Source of the DNA: Clostridium sp. CAG:411
Lineage (GTDB): Bacteria; Bacillota; Clostridia; Lachnospirales; Lachnospiraceae
NCBI GenBank assembly: GCA_000437275.1
Contig: FR899675.1
Location: forward strand, 47,881 to 55,922
Length of the DNA: 8,042 nucleotides
Direction: 5' to 3'
Made by a program: the position numbers and the translations under genes. Below, piece after piece: positions 1 through 5,784 of this stretch. The notes beneath the pieces are model-generated. The model did not search any database and had not been told where the DNA came from. It saw only the letters and a list, made by a program, of their open reading frames with translations. Each line of letters begins with the position of its first letter. Position 1 is the first letter of the stretch.

Positions 1-36
1 CCCTTTTAATCAATTCATACTTTGGTACTTTATTCT

Positions 37-65
37 CTATTACTATAGCTTACGCCTTCTGTCAA
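37..65 (-). promoter_or_regulatory. Possible promoter reading out of the left edge
   Basis: On the minus strand there is a perfect -35 hexamer TTGACA (60-65). After 17 bp comes TAATAG (37-42), a weak -10 with only three of six consensus bases. It lies downstream of the cold-shock gene and would drive a gene beyond the left edge. No terminator hairpin was seen between the csp stop codon and this site, so a downstream gene could also be read from the csp promoter. The rest of positions 1-98 shows nothing else I can support. Confidence 0.35.
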
Positions 66-98
66 TAAAAAGTAAGGTACATCGAAAGAAAAATTTGA

Positions 99-299
99 TT
101 ATAGTGTTGTAACGTTAGTAGCTTGTGGTCCCTTTGCTCCTTCGATTACTTCGTATTCGACCTGTTGTCCTTCTTCAAGAGTCTTGTATCCTTCCATGTT
201 CAATCCAGAAAAGTGAACGAATACATCCTTTCCCTCTTCATCTGTAATAAAGCCGAATCCCTTTTGGTTGTTAAACCATTTTACTGTACCTTTGTTCAT
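99..299 (-). CDS. Cold-shock domain protein (CspA family)
   Basis: A 66-residue single cold-shock domain, the usual length for this family of five-stranded OB-fold proteins, which bind single-stranded RNA or DNA and act as RNA chaperones in the cytoplasm. The RNA-binding motifs are intact: RNP1 KGFGFI at residues 13-18 and RNP2 VFVHF at 26-30, with the aromatic platform W8, F9, F15, F17, F27, H29 and F30. The start ATG (297-299) is chosen because GGAGGAAC (305-312) sits just before it at normal spacing. Two in-frame ATGs further upstream would add 13 residues, but one of them overlaps this ribosome binding site. The gene has its own strong promoter. Its leader of about 41 nt is much shorter than the long cold-responsive leader of E. 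coli cspA, so the sequence does not show cold induction. Family assignment is firm; the paralogue (cspA, B, C or D) is not decidable. Confidence 0.96.
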   Translation of the reverse strand: MNKGTVKWFNNQKGFGFITDEEGKDVFVHFSGLNMEGYKTLEEGQQVEYEVIEGAKGPQATNVTTL

Positions 300-304
300 G
301 AGTT

Positions 305-312
305 GTTCCTCC
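305..312 (-). promoter_or_regulatory. csp ribosome binding site (decides start)
   Basis: GGAGGAAC on the minus strand, with GGAGG 8 nt before the ATG at 297-299. The in-frame ATG at 312-314 runs into this Shine-Dalgarno site, which argues against the longer versions of the protein. Confidence 0.85.
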
Positions 313-326
313 ATAAAATAAATTCC

Positions 327-340
327 ATGTGCAAGCACAT
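327..340 (-). promoter_or_regulatory. Perfect dyad at the csp transcription start (5' mRNA hairpin or operator)
   Basis: The 14-base sequence ATGTGCTTGCACAT is a perfect inverted repeat around a TT centre. In RNA it can fold as a 5 bp stem with a CUUG tetraloop closed by G-C, a loop type known to be stable. The predicted start site, 7 nt past the -10 box, falls on its first base (position 340). The csp message would therefore begin with a hairpin at its extreme 5' end. It could instead be a repressor operator in DNA. Confidence 0.6.
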
Positions 341-346
341 ATATCT

Positions 347-375
347 ATTGTATCATTCTTTTTGCTGTAAGTCAA
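347..375 (-). promoter_or_regulatory. Sigma-A promoter of the csp gene
   Basis: The -35 box is TTGACT (370-375), five of six consensus bases. The spacer is exactly 17 bp and the -10 box is TACAAT (347-352), also five of six. A TG one base before the -10 makes it an extended -10. The predicted start is near position 340, giving a leader of about 41 nt. The promoter lies in the 133-nt gap between the surface-protein stop codon and csp. No terminator hairpin with a T-run was found in that gap, so some readthrough from the surface-protein gene is possible. Confidence 0.85.
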
Positions 376-432
376 TTGAAGAAATGAGATATATGGTTGC
401 TTACAATGCCTTTTTATTAACTTTTGTTCTTA

Positions 433-543
433 TTATTTTGTCTTTTTTACTCGAATTAACATATCTACTGCTGCGCCCAAAGATAAGAGCATCAAAACTA
501 CAAGTGTTCCAACATTTGCGGTATGATCACCAGTAGATGGTGT
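433..543 (-). other. C-terminal cell-wall sorting signal of the lectin protein
   Basis: It encodes TPSTGD (residues 967-972, bases 526-543), a hydrophobic segment at about 978-995, and the charged tail RVKKTK. The motif departs from LPXTG at its first position, as is common in Clostridia, where xPxTG signals are used. The matching sortase should be encoded elsewhere in the genome. Confidence 0.8.
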
Positions 544-3441
544 TTCTGATACAATTGGAGCCTCTGTCTCTTCTGGTTTCTCTGGCTCTTCCGTTTCTTC
601 TGGTGCTTCTGTCTCCTCTGGCTCTTCTGTTTCTTCAATTACTGCCTTTGGTGTTGCTGTTGGATCTGGATCATCAATATCCGGTTCCTGTGTCGTTGGT
701 ACTCCACTGTCTTTTAAGTTATAGTATACTTTTAATACGGTTGAATTATCACTCTTAACTACATCTGTTTCATTGGTATCTTTTGTAGTTGTATGTTTGT
801 AACCAGCAATATCAATAATCTCAGCAGTTACTTTTTCACCTGTTGTAGAAGTGATATTTCGAACTTCTGTATAAAGTCGATAGGTACCATCTTTTTGCTC
901 TACATAATATTCCACTGCATATACTGGCTGTGAAATAGGATCATAATATACCTTCATGGTAGTAGAACCATCGGCTGCTACCACATCAGCTTCATTTGAT
1001 TCGGATGTAGTTACATGTGTATAACCGTCATAGGTCTTTTCTGGGGCAGTTACATGCTTACCTGCATATGTCTGCTCTCCCTGTACCGTATCTGCTTTCT
1101 TATAAGTACCATCTTCCTGTTTTAAGTAATATTCTGTCTTATATGTGGTTTTCACTGGATCATAGTATACATCCATCTCATATACTTTACCTTCCTGCTC
1201 TAAGGTTGCATTGTAGGTCTGATTCTTAGATGGATTTACTTCATACCCTTCACTCTTATACTTACCTGTATAATTAGCATCTGCATCCGTTACAGTTACA
1301 GAAGTTCCTACTTCATCATAAGCTACATTTGTGCTTTCTACATACTCGTATTGCTCTGTATCTGGATTTAACTTATAATAATTTAACTTATAACCTGCCT
1401 GCTCTGGCTTCACTGGGTCATAGTATACCTTCATTGTAGTGGAACCATCGGCTGCCACTTCTGCCTGCTCTAAAGAATCAGAAATTGTCACATGTGTATA
1501 ACCATCATAAGTCTTTTCTGGAGCAGTTACATGAGTACCTGCATATGTATGTTCTCCCTGTACCGTATCTACTTTCTTGTAGGTACCATCTTCCTGTTTC
1601 AGATAATACTCTGTCTTATATGTTGTGATAACCGGATCGTAATATACATCCATGTCATATATTTTGTTTGCTTCTTTTAATGTTGCATTGTAGGTTTGAT
1701 TTTTGCTCTCATTTACTTTGTAATTGTCTTTTGTAAACTTGTCCTTATATGCTGCATCTACATCTGTCACGGTTACTATTTTACCAACCTCATCATAAAC
1801 TGGTTTGGTACTCTCTACTAATACATATTCTTTTGTATTTACATCATATTTGTAATAGTTCAATTTGTAACCTGCTAATTCACTGTCTACTGGATCATAA
1901 TACACATTCATATAATAGGTCTTACCAGCTTCATCCAAAGTAACGGAGGTCTCCTGTTTTGCTGTTGCACTATATTCATACAGCTTTCCATTAAACTGGT
2001 TATATTTTGTTGCATATGTTCCGTCTACCTTTTCTGCAGTCACTGTAGTTCCTACTTCGTCCTCTTCGACAGGTGTTGTTTCAACTAAAACATATTCACC
2101 AGTCTGCGAATCCTTAATATAATAGTTCAAAGCGTAAGATGCGGTTTCTGCTGGAACACTCATCTTAAATGAATGAATAGTATGGTTTGCTTTTGAAGAA
2201 GCAACTGCAGAAGTAAATCCAACATATACGTCTTTTCCCTGGAACTTACTTAAATCAATTTTCTGTGTAATAACAGGCTGTGCTGGCTTAGCAACATTGT
2301 CTGCCAATGCACCGTTTGCATAATACACTTTCATCGTTGTTCCATCATAGTCAACCCACGCTGTAAACAAACGATTATCTACACCTTTATCTGCAAATCT
2401 TGTAGTACATGAACTTGATGTACTTGCCTTATTGGCATCTGAACCAGCAGAACCATATGGCACGTAAGATGCTTTGTTATTACGTTTGATCGTACCATTC
2501 AAATTACTGTAAAGATTGCTGGTACGTTCTGTTGGGTCTATATTATTAATATAATAAATACCTTCATGTTTCTTTACATTACCATCTAATGTAATTCCAA
2601 TATGGTCAAAACGCTCATTATGTTCTGGGTTTGCATAGTTTGAAATATATCCACCTTTATATGGATTTGCGGCCGCATAATTTGGATTTCCGTCATTTCC
2701 ATCAGAATGGAAATACAATTGGTTATCAAATCCCCAGTTCTGTAAATCATATGCATTATTTGTTTGATCCGTGTAACAATATGCACCATTATAAAAGGAA
2801 TCCAATTCAATCGCCAAACTATCTTCCATTCCCTGATATCCCATACCACTACCTGCATCTAATGCAGTAGTTTGCTTTGAGGTCATAACAAAAGCAATTC
2901 CATCGCCACCGACTTCTCTGGCATACTCATCGCCACCAGCCTGTTTTGCATTTACGACTGCTTCTGGCATAGAAAACGTAAAGGATACGGAAAATGCTGC
3001 ATCCTCATCCAATCGTACTGCATCCCTCACAAAAGCGGCACCACTACGATAGTCCTGAAAACTGTCTGTTGCTTCATAACCAACTTTATTTTTGTCCTCC
3101 TTTACACCACGAATCAGACGAATGACTTCATTATCTCCCTTTGTACCAAGATACTGTCCTTCCTGTGAATCATTCACAATGGTTGGTGCATAATTTGTTG
3201 TGCTAAGTGAATAAGCCTTATTGTTTGTATCACGTCCCTGACCAGAAAAATTCCAAGAATCTTTTGAAAAATCTGTTCTCATTCCCTGTCCTTGTGCAAA
3301 AACCACCTTTTCACCTTTTGTCTTTTGTTCCGCTTTTGCCTGATTGTTCAGCTTCAGTCCGTGGTATCCCACTATGCTGGTAATTCCCACTGCTGCCGCA
3401 ACACCAAAGGCAAATGCCCGCATAACTTTCTTCTTAGCCAT
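433..3441 (-). CDS. Sortase-anchored L-type lectin surface protein with stalk repeats (putative adhesin)
   Basis: A 1002-residue exported protein, probably displayed on the cell wall to bind glycans. Residues 1-37 look like a signal peptide: a KKK/R start, a hydrophobic core at about 9-26, and a likely cut after AKA at 35-37. Residues about 58-430 form an L-type lectin domain. GGDGIAF (178-184) carries the expected sugar-binding Asp180. ELDSFYN (212-218) has the Glu-x-Asp-x-aromatic-x-Asn spacing of the legume-lectin metal site, and DHIGI (279-283) supplies the His ligand. Six beta-rich repeats follow (about 436-911), each ending in a YYDP-like motif and resembling MucBP or InlB-B stalk repeats; that family name is uncertain. 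Residues 912-966 are a Glu/Pro/Thr linker, then TPSTGD (967-972), a hydrophobic stretch and a basic tail. The start ATG has an AGGGGGT ribosome binding site 7 nt upstream. Only two cysteines (222, 345) occur, both in the lectin part. No sortase gene is in the window, and the ligand is unknown. Confidence 0.9.
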   Translation of the reverse strand: MAKKKVMRAFAFGVAAAVGITSIVGYHGLKLNNQAKAEQKTKGEKVVFAQGQGMRTDFSKDSWNFSGQGRDTNNKAYSLSTTNYAPTIVNDSQEGQYLGTKGDNEVIRLIRGVKEDKNKVGYEATDSFQDYRSGAAFVRDAVRLDEDAAFSVSFTFSMPEAVVNAKQAGGDEYAREVGGDGIAFVMTSKQTTALDAGSGMGYQGMEDSLAIELDSFYNGAYCYTDQTNNAYDLQNWGFDNQLYFHSDGNDGNPNYAAANPYKGGYISNYANPEHNERFDHIGITLDGNVKKHEGIYYINNIDPTERTSNLYSNLNGTIKRNNKASYVPYGSAGSDANKASTSSSCTTRFADKGVDNRLFTAWVDYDGTTMKVYYANGALADNVAKPAQPVITQKIDLSKFQGKDVYVGFTSAVASSKANHTIHSFKMSVPAETASYALNYYIKDSQTGEYVLVETTPVEEDEVGTTVTAEKVDGTYATKYNQFNGKLYEYSATAKQETSVTLDEAGKTYYMNVYYDPVDSELAGYKLNYYKYDVNTKEYVLVESTKPVYDEVGKIVTVTDVDAAYKDKFTKDNYKVNESKNQTYNATLKEANKIYDMDVYYDPVITTYKTEYYLKQEDGTYKKVDTVQGEHTYAGTHVTAPEKTYDGYTHVTISDSLEQAEVAADGSTTMKVYYDPVKPEQAGYKLNYYKLNPDTEQYEYVESTNVAYDEVGTSVTVTDADANYTGKYKSEGYEVNPSKNQTYNATLEQEGKVYEMDVYYDPVKTTYKTEYYLKQEDGTYKKADTVQGEQTYAGKHVTAPEKTYDGYTHVTTSESNEADVVAADGSTTMKVYYDPISQPVYAVEYYVEQKDGTYRLYTEVRNITSTTGEKVTAEIIDIAGYKHTTTKDTNETDVVKSDNSTVLKVYYNLKDSGVPTTQEPDIDDPDPTATPKAVIEETEEPEETEAPEETEEPEKPEETEAPIVSETPSTGDHTANVGTLVVLMLLSLGAAVDMLIRVKKTK
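925..1398 (-). repeat. Stalk repeat module, second copy (type A + type B)
   Basis: This stretch encodes residues 682-839, one type A repeat (682-766, beginning AGYKLNYYK) followed by one type B repeat (767-839, beginning YKTEYYLKQEDGTYKK). It is closely similar in protein sequence to the adjoining module at 1399-1875, most strikingly in the type B half. At DNA level many third-position differences separate the copies, so the duplication is not very recent. Confidence 0.8.
1399..1875 (-). repeat. Stalk repeat module, first copy (type A + type B)
   Basis: This stretch encodes residues 523-681, a type A repeat (523-607) plus a type B repeat (608-681). It sits head to tail with the module at 925-1398. 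One further diverged type A repeat precedes it (about 436-522) and one diverged type B repeat follows the second module (840-911), giving the order A-A-B-A-B-B along the stalk. Confidence 0.8.
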
Positions 3442-3448
3442 ATCTTCT

Positions 3449-3455
3449 ACCCCCT
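3449..3455 (-). promoter_or_regulatory. Ribosome binding site of the lectin protein gene
   Basis: AGGGGGT on the minus strand, one base away from AGGAGGT, 7 nt before the ATG at 3439-3441. It supports the chosen start, which also gives a normal signal peptide. Confidence 0.75.
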
Positions 3456-3549
3456 GTTTTTAATAGCATAACTTGATATAATTTTATCCTTTATATCGAC
3501 ATACTCTTACTTTTAATTAACTATTCTTCTAATATTTTGTGTCCTTTTT

Positions 3550-3577
3550 TTTGTACAAAATATATTTTTTCAATCAA
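3550..3577 (-). promoter_or_regulatory. Weak candidate promoter of the lectin protein gene
   Basis: On the minus strand TTGATT (3572-3577) and TACAAA (3550-3555) are 16 bp apart, each matching four of six sigma-A consensus bases. The -10 candidate lies in a perfect 12-base palindrome, TTTTGTACAAAA (3549-3560). The whole gap from 3442 to 3613 is very AT-rich, so weak matches are expected by chance. I saw no riboswitch-like conserved core in it. The leader would be about 100 nt. Confidence 0.3.
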
Positions 3578-3613
3578 ACTAACTATGAGAAATACACACT
3601 GCAACACCCTGAC

Positions 3614-3652
3614 AAAAAGAAAAGGTTTTAGCCTAAATGCTAAAACCTTTTC
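3614..3652 (-). terminator. Intrinsic terminator of the hemZ-hisS-aspS operon
   Basis: A perfect 14-bp stem (arms 3639-3652 and 3619-3632) with a 6-nt loop is followed on the minus strand by TTTTT (3614-3618). It closes the operon after the DUF1294 gene and separates it from the lectin gene. The upstream arm is coding sequence for residues 99-103 of the DUF1294 protein. The loop is exactly its last sense codon plus the TAG stop. In the plus direction the stem is not followed by a T-run, so it is likely one-way. Confidence 0.92.
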
Positions 3653-3947
3653 CCTCTTTAAACAATACCCCATTTTTTAACAGTACAACCATCACAAGTA
3701 ATAACTGCACAATTAAAATTGCTGGCATTCCATATACAAAACTCTTATGCTTTGTCTTATGTCGAAATAAATGCATCCCATACATCGAACCTATGCTGCC
3801 ACCTATAGCAGCTATAAGAAATAATGTTTTTTCTGGTATTCTCCACTGCCCTTTTTTGGCTTTATGTTTATCGATTCCCATAGATAAAAAACCTGCAATG
3901 TTTACCAGAATTAGATATACAATTAAAATTTTCCATTGAATATCCAT
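3633..3947 (-). CDS. DUF1294 family small membrane protein
   Basis: A 104-residue integral membrane protein of the DUF1294 family, whose function is not established. Hydrophobic segments lie at about 6-24, 41-59 and 72-91. The conserved signature is present: GIDKHKAKKGQWRIPEKTL at 24-42, then GGSIGSMYGMHLFRHKT at 49-65. The basic, polar stretches between the membrane segments are the conserved part of the family and may be the working surface. The start follows the aspS stop by 6 nt. Its ribosome binding site AGGA overlaps that TAG stop, so translation is probably coupled to aspS. The 3' end of the gene runs into the operon terminator. A role in translation is not implied by the position; it may simply be carried as the last gene of the operon. 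Confidence 0.9.
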   Translation of the reverse strand: MDIQWKILIVYLILVNIAGFLSMGIDKHKAKKGQWRIPEKTLFLIAAIGGSIGSMYGMHLFRHKTKHKSFVYGMPAILIVQLLLVMVVLLKNGVLFKEGKGFSI

Positions 3948-3953
3948 TTTATC

Positions 3954-5762
3954 CTATTCCTCATCCTCTTTCTTTTCTGGAGATGCGATTACGGCGATGC
4001 CTAATTCTTCTAACTGCTTTTCATCTACAATATTTGGTGCTTCTGACATAATACAAGAAGCATCTTTTACCTTAGGGAATGCAATTACGTCTCGAATACT
4101 ATCCATCTGTGCCATAAGCATAACCAGACGATCTAATCCATATGCCAAACCTGCATGTGGTGGTACTCCATACTTAAATGCATTTAATAGGAAGCCAAAT
4201 TGGCTGTATGCCTGTTCTTTTGTAAATCCAAGCGCTTCAAACATACGCTCCTGTACATCATTCTGGTGAATACGCACAGAACCACCACCAATTTCTGTAC
4301 CGTTTAATACAATATCATATGCCTTTGCACGAACTCTTCCAGGTTCCGTTTCCAAATACTGTAAATCTTCTTCCATTGGCATAGTAAATGGATGATGCAT
4401 TGCTGTGTAACGATTTTCTTCTTCAGACCACTCAAGAAGTGGAAATTCTGTAACCCATAAGAATTTGTATTCATCCTTATGCAACAATCCCATCTGATTT
4501 GCAAGCTCTAAACGGAGTGCTCCCAGCACATCCCAGACTACTTTATTTTTATCTGCTGCAAATAGAAGTAAATCACCATTTTCTCCATCCATTGCCTGAA
4601 TCAATGCTTTCATTTCTTCTTCTTTCATAAATTTAGCAAAAGAAGATTTGATTGTACCATCTTCATGAATGGCAATATAGGCAAGTCCCTTTGCACCATA
4701 TCCTTTTGCAAAATCAACTAAAGCATCAATTTTCTTTCTTGGCATATTTCCCTGTCCTTTGGCATTGATACCACGAACCGTTCCGCCATTTTCGATTGCC
4801 CCTTTGAATACTCCAAATTCACAATCTTTTACAACTTCTGTCACATTAGTAAGTTCCATACCAAAACGAATATCCGGCTTATCAGAACCAAAACGATCCA
4901 TTGCTTCCTGCCAAGTCATTCGCTGGATTGGAAGTGGAACATCCACACCGATTGTTTCTTTAAATAATTTTTGTAACAATCTTTCATTTACGTCAATTAC
5001 GTCATCCACATCTACAAATGACAATTCCATATCCATCTGTGTAAATTCTGGCTGTCTGTCTGCTCGTAAATCTTCATCACGGAAACATCTTGCGATCTGG
5101 AAATAACGATCATAACCAGAACACATCAATAACTGCTTGAAAATCTGTGGAGACTGTGGAAGTGCATAAAAGTTTCCTGGATGCACACGGCTAGGAACCA
5201 AATAGTCTCTTGCTCCTTCTGGTGTACTCTTATTAAGGATTGGAGTTTCAATCTCTAAAAATCCTTCCTCAGCTAAAAATTGACGAGTAAGAGTAGATAC
5301 TTTACTACGAAGAATCAAATTTCTTTGTAAATCTGGTCTTCTAAGGTCTAAATATCTGTATTTTAAACGAAGTTCTTCTTTTGTCTTACTATCTTCCTCA
5401 ATTGGAAATGGAGGTGTCTCTGATTCTGATAAAATACGAATACGCAATGCTCTTACTTCAATTTCTCCTGTGGCAAGATTTTTATTGATACCACCCTCAC
5501 GTTCACATACTTTACCTGTTACCGCAATTACAAATTCACTTCTAAGCTTTTCTGCCTTTGCAAAGCTTTCTGTTCCACATTCACTTTCTTCAAAGATAAT
5601 CTGCAATAATCCAGAACGGTCGCGCAAATCAACAAAAATAATTCCACCTTTGTTTCTCTGTTTTTGCACCCATCCCATAACGGTAACTTCTTTGCCTACA
5701 TCTGCTTTTGATAATTCTGCACAGCGACAACTTCTGTGCAATCCACTCATTGATTCTGCCAT
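3954..5762 (-). CDS. aspS: Aspartyl-tRNA synthetase, bacterial type
   Basis: A 602-residue class IIb synthetase that charges tRNA-Asp with aspartate in the cytoplasm, normal length for the bacterial form. Residues about 1-115 are the OB-fold anticodon-binding domain (GWVQKQRNKGG at 30-40, VDLRDRSG at 44-51). Class II motif 1 lies around IETP (171-174), followed by the flipping loop STPEGARDYLVPSR (179-192) and QSPQ (203-206). Motif 2 is FRDEDLRADRQPEF (227-240). The bacterial GAD insertion spans about 285-420. GGGSVRIH (492-499) and motif 3 GLAYGLDRL (538-546, with Arg545) complete the active site. The start ATG is preceded by GGAGGAGT (5771-5778), 22 nt after hisS stops. The anticodon-domain residue that is Leu in E. 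coli (RDLG) and His in several non-discriminating enzymes is Lys38 here (RNKG), so tRNA-Asp versus tRNA-Asn specificity cannot be read off. Confidence 0.98.
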   Translation of the reverse strand: MAESMSGLHRSCRCAELSKADVGKEVTVMGWVQKQRNKGGIIFVDLRDRSGLLQIIFEESECGTESFAKAEKLRSEFVIAVTGKVCEREGGINKNLATGEIEVRALRIRILSESETPPFPIEEDSKTKEELRLKYRYLDLRRPDLQRNLILRSKVSTLTRQFLAEEGFLEIETPILNKSTPEGARDYLVPSRVHPGNFYALPQSPQIFKQLLMCSGYDRYFQIARCFRDEDLRADRQPEFTQMDMELSFVDVDDVIDVNERLLQKLFKETIGVDVPLPIQRMTWQEAMDRFGSDKPDIRFGMELTNVTEVVKDCEFGVFKGAIENGGTVRGINAKGQGNMPRKKIDALVDFAKGYGAKGLAYIAIHEDGTIKSSFAKFMKEEEMKALIQAMDGENGDLLLFAADKNKVVWDVLGALRLELANQMGLLHKDEYKFLWVTEFPLLEWSEEENRYTAMHHPFTMPMEEDLQYLETEPGRVRAKAYDIVLNGTEIGGGSVRIHQNDVQERMFEALGFTKEQAYSQFGFLLNAFKYGVPPHAGLAYGLDRLVMLMAQMDSIRDVIAFPKVKDASCIMSEAPNIVDEKQLEELGIAVIASPEKKEDEE

Positions 5763-5784
5763 TTTTATTTACTCCTCCAGTTTC

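Noticed and set aside
24..80. Inverted repeat as a csp terminator (GGTACTTTATT near 24-34 with AATAAAAAGTAAGGTAC at 64-80)
   Set aside because: The pairing is imperfect, AT-only in its core and separated by about 30 nt, and no GC-rich stem with T-run follows the csp stop codon.
123..536. Plus-strand reading frame of 137 codons across csp and the lectin gene end
   Set aside because: It is antisense to csp, runs through csp's promoter, has no recognisable domain, and its length is explained by the codon pattern of the real gene.
544..708. Low-complexity tract as a DNA microsatellite or phase-variable repeat
   Set aside because: The Glu/Pro/Thr codon runs are irregular at DNA level, with no exact tandem unit long enough to suggest slippage-driven frame switching.
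2586..2858. Minus-strand 90-codon frame inside the lectin gene
   Set aside because: It is an out-of-frame overlap with the clearly coding lectin domain; its sequence is Ile/Met-rich and without domain features.
3442..3610. Possible c-di-GMP or other riboswitch in the lectin gene leader
   Set aside because: The leader is short and almost purely A/T. The GGACAC it contains is not followed by the conserved helices of a c-di-GMP-I aptamer, and no terminator or sequestering hairpin was seen.
3637..3939. Plus-strand 100-codon frame opposite the DUF1294 gene
   Set aside because: It is an exact antisense shadow of a recognisable DUF1294 gene, with no ribosome binding site or family match.
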